A program made the position numbers and the translations under genes. Positions 14,997-21,731 of a stretch of 29,334 bases of DNA are shown here, piece after piece. Where the stretch lies: the NCBI GenBank assembly GCA_902480035.1, contig CABSRC010000005.1, positions 1 to 29,334 of the forward strand, read 5' to 3'. This DNA comes from an uncultured Streptococcus sp. GTDB lineage: Bacteria; Bacillota; Bacilli; Lactobacillales; Streptococcaceae. Position 1 is the stretch's first letter. Each line of letters begins with the position of its first letter. A model generated the notes under the pieces. That model was not told where the DNA came from. It did not search any database and saw only the letters and a list, made by a program, of their open reading frames with translations.

Positions 14997-16213
14997 TTGG
15001 TTGTTAAGAGGAGGGTAGTGAAACCAAGGATAGCAAAGGTCCCCCAAGCTAGGGGAAGGCTCCAGATAGCTAGACTGGAGAAAAGGGCTGTTCCAAGTGG
15101 CATGGCAAAGCTGACCATTAGTCCCAAAAAGCTAGAGGTAGAAGCTAATTTTTCAGCTGGCAGTTTGCTCATTAAAAGACTGGAAACTTTTGGGTTGATT
15201 TTTGCTACAAGATAACCAAGAAAAGTGATGAGTAGAAGGGAAAGGATATCCCAGTGGACCAGAATATTTGTGAGGCCAAGCATGGTCAGACCACCTGCAA
15301 TCCACAGCAGAGTATGGTGGAGGGTTTGTTTGGAAAAATAATCGTGAGGTGTCAGGCTAGCCCAGACCATGCTCAAAATAGTCACTGCTTCTAAGATCAA
15401 GAGCGATTGGCTAAAGCTCAAATGAAAGAAGGGGGAGTGAAGCAGTTGCAAATTATAGATGCCGGAGATGGATCCGCCCAAAGCATTGATGAAAACTAGG
15501 GATAGGAGAAGTTTTCCAAAGTTGTGAACCTCTTCATCTGCAAAGATAGTGGTGACATTGCGATACATGTCTCGACATTCTTGAAGGAAAGAAATTTTCT
15601 TACTAGAATCCACTTGAATCGGTTCGTGGGTCAATTGACTTCGTCGGATGAAAAGACAAGTGGAGGACAGGAGAAATGTCAGGGCATTGATCGAAGCAAC
15701 AAGTGCAAAGTTATAGTGACTGATAGCTAAAAGCCAGACTCCCAGCGCTTGACCTGAAATGGAACAAACCATACTAAGCAGTTGATTGAAGGAATAGGCT
15801 TCCATCAGATCCTCGCTAGGGATGTTCTTCTGCATAATGGGAAGTTGCAGTCCCCCGCGATAATCACTTAAACAATCTGACACAATATTCAGGAAGCAAA
15901 CGATCGAAAAGGCCAAGTAACCCGGAATCTTCGTCATCAGTGCAATGATGACGAAAAGAATAGCTTGCAGAAAGCCCATTCGGATCAGCCAGTCAGCTTT
16001 TTTAGCGGTGTGATCGGCCTTCATTCCAATGAAAATGGTGAAAAGACTTGGGATAAAAACAATGAGATTGGCGATCCCAACTGCCAGACTAGGGTGAGGC
16101 ATGCTAGCCGCAAAGACCACAAAGACCAAATTGTAGATGGCGGCACCAAGGCTATTTAAAAAGCGAGAAAGGCTGAGTAAGGCAAAAATTTTATTACGGA
16201 TCAAGAGTTTCAT
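14993..16213 (-). CDS. MFS family transporter, probable exporter
   Basis: This is a polytopic membrane protein of 406 residues with about 12 hydrophobic segments and a longer charged central loop (about 205-235) between two six-helix halves. The layout is that of the EntS/MefA-like branch of major facilitator exporters, proton-driven efflux pumps for drugs, peptides or siderophores. A conserved-looking loop AD.TAKKADWLIRMG follows helix 2. The substrate cannot be read from the sequence. Its ATG overlaps the stop of a 58-residue gene (ATGA), and the ribosome site GGAGG lies within that gene. An Rgg-type regulator lies just upstream on the same strand beyond the repeat. Confidence 0.88.
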   Translation of the reverse strand: MKLLIRNKIFALLSLSRFLNSLGAAIYNLVFVVFAASMPHPSLAVGIANLIVFIPSLFTIFIGMKADHTAKKADWLIRMGFLQAILFVIIALMTKIPGYLAFSIVCFLNIVSDCLSDYRGGLQLPIMQKNIPSEDLMEAYSFNQLLSMVCSISGQALGVWLLAISHYNFALVASINALTFLLSSTCLFIRRSQLTHEPIQVDSSKKISFLQECRDMYRNVTTIFADEEVHNFGKLLLSLVFINALGGSISGIYNLQLLHSPFFHLSFSQSLLILEAVTILSMVWASLTPHDYFSKQTLHHTLLWIAGGLTMLGLTNILVHWDILSLLLITFLGYLVAKINPKVSSLLMSKLPAEKLASTSSFLGLMVSFAMPLGTALFSSLAIWSLPLAWGTFAILGFTTLLLTTK

Positions 16214-16386
16214 AAGCTTTCCTCCTTATGCTTAGCAGATAAAATAACTTCTCTTAAATGTTGCAAGGCCTGCTTGAGAAGAGACAGTTTCTCTTCTTCC
16301 GTCAGTTCTAACTTTTCCTCTTTAACATAAAAACAGGTCTGTTTAAGGAAATAATGAAGGAGACGATTCTTTAGTCTGCTTATCAT
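16210..16386 (-). CDS. Small ORF (58 aa) translationally coupled to the MFS exporter
   Basis: I take the start at the ATG at 16386, because AGAGG lies seven bases upstream and a good promoter precedes it. A longer reading would need a TTG start inside the adjacent repeat. The product opens MISRLKNRLLHYFLKQ and continues with a Glu/Lys-rich helical stretch, LTEEEKLSLLKQALQHL. There is no signal peptide and no Gly-Gly leader, so it does not look like a classic secreted bacteriocin or short pheromone. It may be a small regulatory subunit, or merely a leader for translation of the exporter. I do not recognise a family. Confidence 0.65.
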   Translation of the reverse strand: MISRLKNRLLHYFLKQTCFYVKEEKLELTEEEKLSLLKQALQHLREVILSAKHKEESL

Positions 16387-16417
16387 GCTGGGACCTCTTT
16401 CTTTTCTTGATGATCCA

Positions 16418-16446
16418 ATTATAGACCTCAAAAATATGGAAAACAA
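16418..16446 (-). promoter_or_regulatory. Promoter of the small ORF-MFS operon
   Basis: On the minus strand TTGTTT (16446-16441), a 17-bp spacer and TATAAT (16423-16418) lie about 30 bases before the 58-residue ORF. Confidence 0.75.
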
Positions 16447-16461
16447 AAAGTTGCATATTTT
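16431..16461. promoter_or_regulatory. Candidate operator: inverted repeat AAAATATG-N15-CATATTTT
   Basis: Perfect 8-bp arms (16431-16438 and 16454-16461) flank the -35 box of the exporter operon. This is a plausible site for a dimeric regulator such as the Rgg-type protein encoded just beyond. Binding is inferred from position and symmetry only. Confidence 0.5.
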
Positions 16462-16463
16462 CA

Positions 16464-16496
16464 ACAAAAAGAGGCTGGGACAAAAGTCCTAGCCTC
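16464..16496 (-). terminator. Terminator hairpin at the end of repeat copy 2
   Basis: On the minus strand GAGGCTAGGAC (16496-16486) pairs with GTCCCAGCCTC (16481-16471) around TTTT, with one mismatch, followed by TTTTTGTT. It should end the DUF2200-Rgg transcript just before the exporter promoter. Confidence 0.85.
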
Positions 16497-16649
16497 TTAA
16501 TTGTTTTTGGATTGTCGAGCAAGACGCAGTGGTTGAGTGGGCTCTACTATGCTGATTTCATCAGCTTTTACAGCCCTACTCAACTGTGCGGAGGTGGGAC
16601 GACGAAATCAAATTCTAACGAATGACCGATTTCTGACCCACTCTCTTTT
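16466..16649 (-). repeat. 184-bp three-hairpin repeat, copy 2 (inverted)
   Basis: This is the reverse complement of 12512-12695 with about eight differences. As in copy 1 it starts at a stop codon: its first base on the minus strand is the last base of the Rgg gene's TGA. Two substitutions improve pairing relative to copy 1: AGCCC for AGTCC opposite GGGCT in the second stem, and GAGGCT for GAGACT in the third. Two others weaken the first stem (TGGGTC for TGGGAC, and CATTC for AATTC). The third stem with its T run should end the regulator's transcript. On the plus strand the same stem is also followed by T-rich sequence. Confidence 0.88.
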
Positions 16650-17509
16650 CAGGCTTCCTTAATCAGTTCTTTCAGGCCCTGTTTATAGTAGTTGGCACTG
16701 TCCTTACAATCCAGAATAGAGAGGACCTGGATGGCCTGTTCCATCTTTTTAAGACCAGTTTCTTTTTCTCCCTTTCGATAAAGAAATTCCCCTTTGGCAT
16801 AGAGATAAACCGTCCGAAGATAAGCTTCGTTTTCAGAGTAAAAGTGGTCCTTGATCAGCTGATCAAAATAAGATGCATCTTCAAATTCATTTGAACTAAT
16901 GGCCAGAAAAAAGCCATTAAGAAAAATAGAATTGAGGGCAGGACGAGAAGAGTCTAGGAGAAGCTTGAAATCATCTCTTTGGACCAACTCCTCTGTATAC
17001 TGTCGATAGAGCTGACTAGAGAAAAGAGGAGAGGTCAGTGAAAATAGGCTTAACTCAAAATTTCCCCAGACCATGACAGAGAAGAGGTAGTCATAGAGGA
17101 AATCTAGTTCCTCTTGGCTAGCAGCCAACTCCACCTCAGGATAGAAAGCAAGCATTTGAGCCTTGAGAATAATGCTGGCTAAGAAGTCTTCTTTTTTCTG
17201 ATGTTTCTGGTAGGCTTGCTGGTAGCTTTGGTACAAGTCTTGGTCGTGTTCCAAGCTCATGTTTTCATAGTGCTCTTTCAACAATTTGGGGATAAAAGAG
17301 TGCTGATCGATCCCTGCTAGATGAGAGAACTCACTGAGACTTGTTTTGATCTGTTGAAGGGCCTGAAAAAACCGTTGCGTGGTTAGGTCATTTTCTCCTC
17401 TTTCAAATCGCGACAGCATAGAGCGCGAAAATTCTCCCCCTGTAGCCTCCTCTAAAGAGATGTGGCGACTTTCACGTATTTGTCGAAAAACAGCTCCGAT
17501 TTCTTTCAT
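16649..17509 (-). CDS. Rgg/GadR/MutR-family transcriptional regulator
   Basis: This is a cytoplasmic regulator of 286 residues. An N-terminal XRE-type helix-turn-helix (about 1-65; SLEEATGGEFSRSMLSRFERGE is split across 18-39) is followed by a long all-helical, TPR-like domain that in Rgg proteins binds a peptide pheromone or serves dimerisation. Ordinary Rgg proteins are 280-300 aa, so it is full length. I found no adjacent short hydrophobic peptide gene, so whether it senses a peptide is open; the GadR and MutR branches have none. The start codon overlaps the DUF2200 stop (ATGA). A likely target is the exporter operon directly downstream, with the inverted repeat at 16431-16461. Confidence 0.88.
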   Translation of the reverse strand: MKEIGAVFRQIRESRHISLEEATGGEFSRSMLSRFERGENDLTTQRFFQALQQIKTSLSEFSHLAGIDQHSFIPKLLKEHYENMSLEHDQDLYQSYQQAYQKHQKKEDFLASIILKAQMLAFYPEVELAASQEELDFLYDYLFSVMVWGNFELSLFSLTSPLFSSQLYRQYTEELVQRDDFKLLLDSSRPALNSIFLNGFFLAISSNEFEDASYFDQLIKDHFYSENEAYLRTVYLYAKGEFLYRKGEKETGLKKMEQAIQVLSILDCKDSANYYKQGLKELIKEA

Positions 17510-17874
17510 GAATTCTCCTTTTTTAGCTGGTATTTTTCAACCAATTGCTCAACAGTCTTTCCCTTACTTAACCAATCAGCCAGACGATCTAAGCGGCGAA
17601 TTTCTTGCATCAAAGGATCCTGAATCGTTTCAATTTGCACGCCACAAATTTTCCCAGTAATCAATGTCCGGTTGGGGTGATAGGCGGGAGCTTGGCGAAA
17701 GAAATCTCCATAACTTCCGTCACTCTTTTTCCATTCTTGTAGTTCCCCCAGAGAATAGCCTGTTAAGCACGAGGTGATTTGGTCAAGGCTTATCTCTTTT
17801 CCACCCTTTCGTAAGACTTTTTGGACTAAAGCTGTGTATACAGTTGAAAATGGTAAATCGTAAACTCTTGCCAT
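17506..17874 (-). CDS. DUF2200 family protein
   Basis: This is a soluble protein of 122 residues. I start it at the ATG at 17874 (MARVYDLPFSTVY), because DUF2200 proteins begin this way and AAAGGGGA lies just upstream; a longer frame to 17946 runs over the promoter. Visible family features are SLDQITSCLTGYSLGELQ, APAYHPNRTLITGKICGV and DPLMQEIRRLDRL. The function is unknown; the family is widespread in Firmicutes and Bacteroidetes as a single-copy small protein. Its stop overlaps the Rgg start, so regulator and DUF2200 are co-transcribed, which may be chance or may make it a partner. Confidence 0.83.
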   Translation of the reverse strand: MARVYDLPFSTVYTALVQKVLRKGGKEISLDQITSCLTGYSLGELQEWKKSDGSYGDFFRQAPAYHPNRTLITGKICGVQIETIQDPLMQEIRRLDRLADWLSKGKTVEQLVEKYQLKKENS

Positions 17875-17898
17875 CAGATCCCCTTTATCTTTTTCATG

Positions 17899-17907
17899 AT
17901 TATAACA
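17899..17907 (-). promoter_or_regulatory. Extended -10 promoter of DUF2200-Rgg
   Basis: On the minus strand TGTTATAAT lies 24 bases before the DUF2200 ATG. There is no clear -35. It is divergent from the yceD promoter 40 bp away. Confidence 0.65.
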
Positions 17908-17945
17908 AATTTTTGAGGAGACTTCTTGGTTGAGGGGCAGCTTCA

Positions 17946-17954
17946 TGATATACT
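17946..17954 (+). promoter_or_regulatory. Extended -10 promoter of yceD
   Basis: TGATATACT, the same nonamer as at lemA and the flotillin gene, 31 bases before the ATG. Confidence 0.7.
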
Positions 17955-17985
17955 AGTAGTATCTAGAAGATTTGAGGACAAAAGA

Positions 17986-18525
17986 ATGAACCTATTTACA
18001 CAAGAAATCCGTAAAAATTCTGAAGGTCTAGCTTTTGATCAAGAGTTGGATTTGCTCAAGGAATTGCAAAAGCGTAATCCAGAAATTCTTGATTTAAAGA
18101 AGGTGACAGCGACAGGACGAGTAGCCTATGATACAGGCCTCTATGTCTTGGATTACCAGTTGAGCTATACCATCGTTTTGGCATCTAGCCGAAGCATGGA
18201 GCCTGTTGAGCTTCAAGAGAGCTATCCTGTAACAGAGGTGTTTGCAGAGGACGTACAGTCTGACGCAGATATCGAGGCCCTAGAGGAAGACTTGATCCTT
18301 CCAATCGAAGGTGGGAAGATTGACCTGAGTGAGAGTGTAGCGGATAATATTCTGCTCAATATTCCTCTCAAGGTTCTCACTCCAGAAGAAGAGGCTGGAC
18401 AAGGTTTTATCGAAGGCAATGATTGGAAAATCCTATCCGAAGAAGAATACCAAGCCGCTCAAGCGATCAAGAAAGAAGAAAACAGTCCTTTCGCTGGTCT
18501 AAATGGCTTGTTTGACGAAGAATAA
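17986..18525 (+). CDS. yceD: YceD family protein (DUF177), 23S rRNA accumulation factor
   Basis: This is an acidic cytoplasmic protein of 179 residues. DUF177/YceD proteins are needed for normal 23S rRNA build-up in E. coli and plant plastids, and in many bacteria the gene lies before rpmF; that neighbour is absent here. Seen: the N-terminal MNLFTQEIRKN start, VTATGRVAYDTGLYVLDYQL and the acidic LPIEGGKIDLSESVADNILL block typical of the family, and LSEEEYQAAQ near the end. The start is set at 17986, because GAGGA at 17974-17978 is seven bases upstream and the promoter at 17946 excludes the longer frame. It is monocistronic. Confidence 0.87.
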   Translation: MNLFTQEIRKNSEGLAFDQELDLLKELQKRNPEILDLKKVTATGRVAYDTGLYVLDYQLSYTIVLASSRSMEPVELQESYPVTEVFAEDVQSDADIEALEEDLILPIEGGKIDLSESVADNILLNIPLKVLTPEEEAGQGFIEGNDWKILSEEEYQAAQAIKKEENSPFAGLNGLFDEE

Positions 18526-18562
18526 GCTAGAGATTACATTTGATAAATTTAGACATAAATAC

Positions 18563-18597
18563 AGGTCTTTTCTTTGAGGAAAGGCCTTCTTTTGATA
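18563..18597 (+). terminator. Rho-independent terminator of yceD
   Basis: AGGTCTTTTC (18563-18572), loop TTTGA, GGAAAGGCCT (18578-18587) with two G-U pairs, then TCTTTT. It runs into the -10 element of the next gene. Confidence 0.75.
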
Positions 18598-18601
18598 TAC
18601 T
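18593..18601 (+). promoter_or_regulatory. Extended -10 promoter of the flotillin gene
   Basis: TGATATACT starts only six bases after the terminator stem of yceD. The ATG is 48 bases downstream with AAGGAG before it. Confidence 0.7.
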
Positions 18602-18649
18602 AGGATTAATAAATAACAGAGGGGAGACCTCTAAAAAAGGAGAAAAAGT

Positions 18650-20128
18650 ATGGATACTTTATTTATTCCAGGTTGGTTGATTACTTTTGTAATCGTAGCC
18701 ATTCTTGTATTGATCTTGTTGGTCAAAGGGTATGTCAATGCTAAACCCAACGAAGTCGTGGTCATTACAGGTCTTCGAAAACAACGTCACTTGCGTGGGA
18801 AAGCTGGCTTTATGATTCCCTTTGTCGAACAACGCTCTTATCTTGATATTGAGCAATTTTCGACAGATGTTCGGACGTCAGAAGCAGTCCCAACACTGGA
18901 CTTCATTAACGTCCGTGCCGATGCAGCTGTTAAATTAAAAATCGGTACAACCGATGAAATGATTGCCCGCGCTGCAGAAAACTTCTTGAACTGGAATACG
19001 ACAGATATTTCCAATTCTGTCCAAGATGTCTTGGAAGGAAACTTGCGGGAAGTGATCGGTCAGATGGAGCTCCGTAAGATGGTCAATGACCGTCAAGAGT
19101 TTGCCTCAAAAGTGCAGGACAACGTAGCACCAGACTTGGCTAAAATGGGTCTAGAAGTCATCGCCTTTACGGTTCAATCCTTCTCTGATGAAGGGGGAGT
19201 CATTGATAACCTCGGGATTGAAAATGTTGAAACCATTAAGAAAGATGCCTTGATTGCCAAAGCCAAAGCAGAACGCGAACGCAAGGAAGTCGAAGCAGAA
19301 CAAGATAAATTGGCCAACGACAAACGCGTCGCTGCCGATCTTGAAATTGCGCAAAAACAAAACGAATTAAAACTCAAACAAGCAGCCCTCAAGCAAGAAG
19401 CAGATATTGCCCAAGCAAAAGCAGATGCCGCTAAAGGGATTGAGGCAGAAGTGCAACGTCGTGAACAAGAGCGCGTGGCAGCCGAAGCCAATATCATGAA
19501 ACAGGAAAAAGAAGCGGAAGTCAAAGAGCGTGAAGTTAAGGTTCGTGAGCAAGAATTGGATGCCAACATCCGCAAACAAGCTGAAGCTGAAAAATATGCG
19601 CGTCAACAAGCAGCCGAAGCAGAATTGATTGAACGCCAACGCAAGGCGGAAGCAGAACTCTTCGAAACACAAAAAGAAGCCGAAGCTCGAAAAGCTCAAG
19701 CCGAAGCTGAGAAATTTGCCCAATTGCAAGAGGCCGAAGCTATTGAAGCCAAAGGTCGTGCCGAGGCTGAAGCCATTCGCTTGAAACTGGAAGCCGAAGC
19801 CAAAGGTTTGGACCAAAAGGCCGAAGCGATGAAGAAAATGCAAGAAGCAGCCATTACTGAAATGGTCGTTGACAAGTTGCCTGAAATTGCGCGTGCTGTC
19901 GCAGAACCATTAACCAAGGTTGATAAGATCACCATGTACGGGGAAGGCAATGCTTCTAAGATGGTGGGAGATATTATGCAAAGTATCGACCAAGTCTCTC
20001 AAGGAGCTGGATTTGATATTCGTCAATTACTAGCAGGAGCCCTTGGAGTTAATATGACGGTCAACAAACTCAAAGAAGGAGAACAACCGGTCATTGAAGC
20101 AGAGGAGTTAGCTTCTAAAGAAGATTAA
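18650..20128 (+). CDS. floT: Flotillin family protein (SPFH domain)
   Basis: This is a membrane scaffold of 492 residues. It has one N-terminal hydrophobic segment (about 8-26), an SPFH/band-7 domain (about 30-200) and a very long coiled coil (about 205-395) built from alternating Ala/Glu/Lys/Gln stretches such as KAEAE and EAEAK. A more globular C-terminal tail (about 400-492) helps oligomerise. Flotillins organise functional membrane microdomains and membrane fluidity. The architecture and length match FloT of Bacillus, but the NfeD-type partner gene that accompanies floT there is not adjacent. AAGGAG precedes the ATG. It is monocistronic with its own promoter and terminator. Confidence 0.92.
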   Translation: MDTLFIPGWLITFVIVAILVLILLVKGYVNAKPNEVVVITGLRKQRHLRGKAGFMIPFVEQRSYLDIEQFSTDVRTSEAVPTLDFINVRADAAVKLKIGTTDEMIARAAENFLNWNTTDISNSVQDVLEGNLREVIGQMELRKMVNDRQEFASKVQDNVAPDLAKMGLEVIAFTVQSFSDEGGVIDNLGIENVETIKKDALIAKAKAERERKEVEAEQDKLANDKRVAADLEIAQKQNELKLKQAALKQEADIAQAKADAAKGIEAEVQRREQERVAAEANIMKQEKEAEVKEREVKVREQELDANIRKQAEAEKYARQQAAEAELIERQRKAEAELFETQKEAEARKAQAEAEKFAQLQEAEAIEAKGRAEAEAIRLKLEAEAKGLDQKAEAMKKMQEAAITEMVVDKLPEIARAVAEPLTKVDKITMYGEGNASKMVGDIMQSIDQVSQGAGFDIRQLLAGALGVNMTVNKLKEGEQPVIEAEELASKED

Positions 20129-20141
20129 TACCATTCTTAAG

Positions 20142-20180
20142 AAAGTGTCTGAGAACTGTTTCTCGGGCACTTTTGTTTTT
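20142..20180 (+). terminator. Rho-independent terminator of the flotillin gene
   Basis: AAAGTGTCTGAGAA (20142-20155), loop CTGT, TTCTCGGGCACTTT (20160-20173) with one G-U pair in 14 bp, then T-rich sequence. Confidence 0.9.
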
Positions 20181-20260
20181 AAGATCAAATAACTTGCATG
20201 ATCTTCTCCCTCTTAGAGAAGGTGGGAAGCTATTTTCTGCTTTCTTTTGAGGAGGAAAAA

Positions 20261-20269
20261 TGGTAGAAT
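20261..20269 (+). promoter_or_regulatory. Extended -10 promoter of gnd-ritR
   Basis: TGGTAGAAT is an acceptable extended -10, 28 bases before the gnd ATG. The -35 region (TTTCTT at 20241) is weak. Confidence 0.55.
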
Positions 20270-20297
20270 AAAGGCAAACTATAAAGAGGAGTGTCAC

Positions 20298-21722
20298 ATG
20301 ACTAAAGCAAACTTTGGTGTTGTTGGTATGGCCGTAATGGGTCGTAACCTTGCCCTTAATATCGAATCTCGTGGCTACACAGTTGCCATTTTTAACCGTA
20401 GTAAAGAAAAAACAGAAGATGTGATTGCTTGCCATCCTGATAAGAACTTTGTGCCAAGCTATGATATCGAAAGCTTCGTAAACTCTATCGAAAAACCACG
20501 TCGTATCATGCTCATGGTTCAAGCAGGACCTGGTACAGACGCAACCATCCAAGCCCTTCTTCCACACTTGGATAAAGGTGATATCTTGATCGATGGAGGA
20601 AATACTTTCTATAAAGATACCATCCGTCGGAACGAAGAGTTGGCAAACTCTGGTATCAACTTTATCGGTACAGGAGTTTCTGGTGGTGAAAAAGGTGCCC
20701 TTGAAGGTCCTTCTATCATGCCTGGTGGACAAAAAGAAGCTTATGAATTGGTAGCAGATGTTCTTGAAGAAATCTCTGCAAAAGCGCCTGAAGATGGAAA
20801 ACCATGTGTCACTTACATCGGTCCTGATGGAGCTGGTCACTATGTAAAAATGGTCCACAACGGGATCGAGTATGGCGATATGCAATTGATCGCGGAAAGC
20901 TATGACCTCATGCAACACTTGCTTGGACTTTCTGCAGAAGACATGGCTGAAATCTTCACTGAATGGAACAAGGGTGAATTGGACAGCTACTTGATCGAAA
21001 TCACTGCGGATATCCTTGGACGCAAAGACGACGAAGGTCAAGATGGACCTATCGTAGACTACATCTTGGATGCTGCAGGAAACAAGGGAACTGGTAAATG
21101 GACGAGCCAATCAGCTCTTGACCTTGGTGTGCCATTGTCACTCATCACTGAGTCAGTATTTGCACGTTATATCTCTACATATAAAGAAGAACGTGTACAC
21201 GCTAGCAAGGTGCTTCCAAAACCAGCTGCTTTCAAATTTGAAGGAGATAAGGCTGAATTGATTGAAAAAATCCGTCAAGCCCTTTACTTCTCAAAAATCA
21301 TCTCATACGCACAAGGATTTGCGCAATTGTGTGTAGCTTCTAAAGAAAACAACTGGAACTTGCCATTTGCGGACATCGCATCTATCTGGCGCGATGGCTG
21401 TATCATCCGTTCTCGTTTCTTGCAAAAGATCACAGATGCATACAACCGTGATGCAGACCTTGCTAACCTTCTTTTGGATGAGTACTTCTTAGATGTCACT
21501 GCTAAGTACCAACAATCAGTTCGGGATATCGTAGCTCTTGCTGTTCAAGCAGGTGTACCTGTACCAACCTTCTCAGCAGCCATCACTTACTTCGATAGCT
21601 ACCGTTCAGCGGATCTTCCAGCGAACTTGATCCAAGCACAACGTGACTACTTTGGTGCTCACACATACCAACGTAAAGACAAAGAAGGTACCTTCCACTA
21701 TTCTTGGTACGACGAAAAATAA
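20298..21722 (+). CDS. gnd: 6-phosphogluconate dehydrogenase (NADP+, decarboxylating)
   Basis: Gnd oxidises 6-phosphogluconate to ribulose-5-phosphate and CO2 and gives NADPH in the pentose phosphate pathway. The start is the ATG at 20298 after AAAGAGGAG, giving 474 residues, the normal length. Seen: the Rossmann motif GMAVMGRN at 10-17, a basic NRSK after the second strand (NADP preference), the substrate-binding TGVSGGEKGALEGPS at 125-139, and the catalytic region with Lys184, His187, Asn188 and Glu191. The C-terminal helical domain is complete. The orphan regulator ritR begins nine bases after the stop, as in pneumococcus, so the two are co-transcribed. Confidence 0.97.
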   Translation: MTKANFGVVGMAVMGRNLALNIESRGYTVAIFNRSKEKTEDVIACHPDKNFVPSYDIESFVNSIEKPRRIMLMVQAGPGTDATIQALLPHLDKGDILIDGGNTFYKDTIRRNEELANSGINFIGTGVSGGEKGALEGPSIMPGGQKEAYELVADVLEEISAKAPEDGKPCVTYIGPDGAGHYVKMVHNGIEYGDMQLIAESYDLMQHLLGLSAEDMAEIFTEWNKGELDSYLIEITADILGRKDDEGQDGPIVDYILDAAGNKGTGKWTSQSALDLGVPLSLITESVFARYISTYKEERVHASKVLPKPAAFKFEGDKAELIEKIRQALYFSKIISYAQGFAQLCVASKENNWNLPFADIASIWRDGCIIRSRFLQKITDAYNRDADLANLLLDEYFLDVTAKYQQSVRDIVALAVQAGVPVPTFSAAITYFDSYRSADLPANLIQAQRDYFGAHTYQRKDKEGTFHYSWYDEK

Positions 21723-21731
21723 TCTTGCTCT

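Noticed and set aside
16387..16467. Longer 85-residue version of the small ORF before the MFS gene, starting at TTG 16467
   Set aside because: It would begin at the edge of the repeat and read through the promoter; the ATG at 16386 has AGAGG at seven bases.
19250..19820. Repeated GCxGAAGC-like tracts in the flotillin gene taken as a DNA repeat
   Set aside because: They encode Ala/Glu/Lys heptads of a coiled coil; the repetition is at protein level and not exact enough for a tandem DNA repeat.
19174..19843. Long minus-strand frames opposite the flotillin coiled coil (133 and 158 codons)
   Set aside because: They arise from the biased Ala/Glu/Lys codons of the coiled coil read backwards; their products are low-complexity Phe/Leu/Cys or Ser/Ala strings.
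20115..21110. 331-codon open frame on the minus strand opposite gnd
   Set aside because: It is a shadow of gnd: its product is rich in Phe, Cys, His and Ser with no family pattern, has no ribosome site, and lies opposite an unmistakable enzyme gene.
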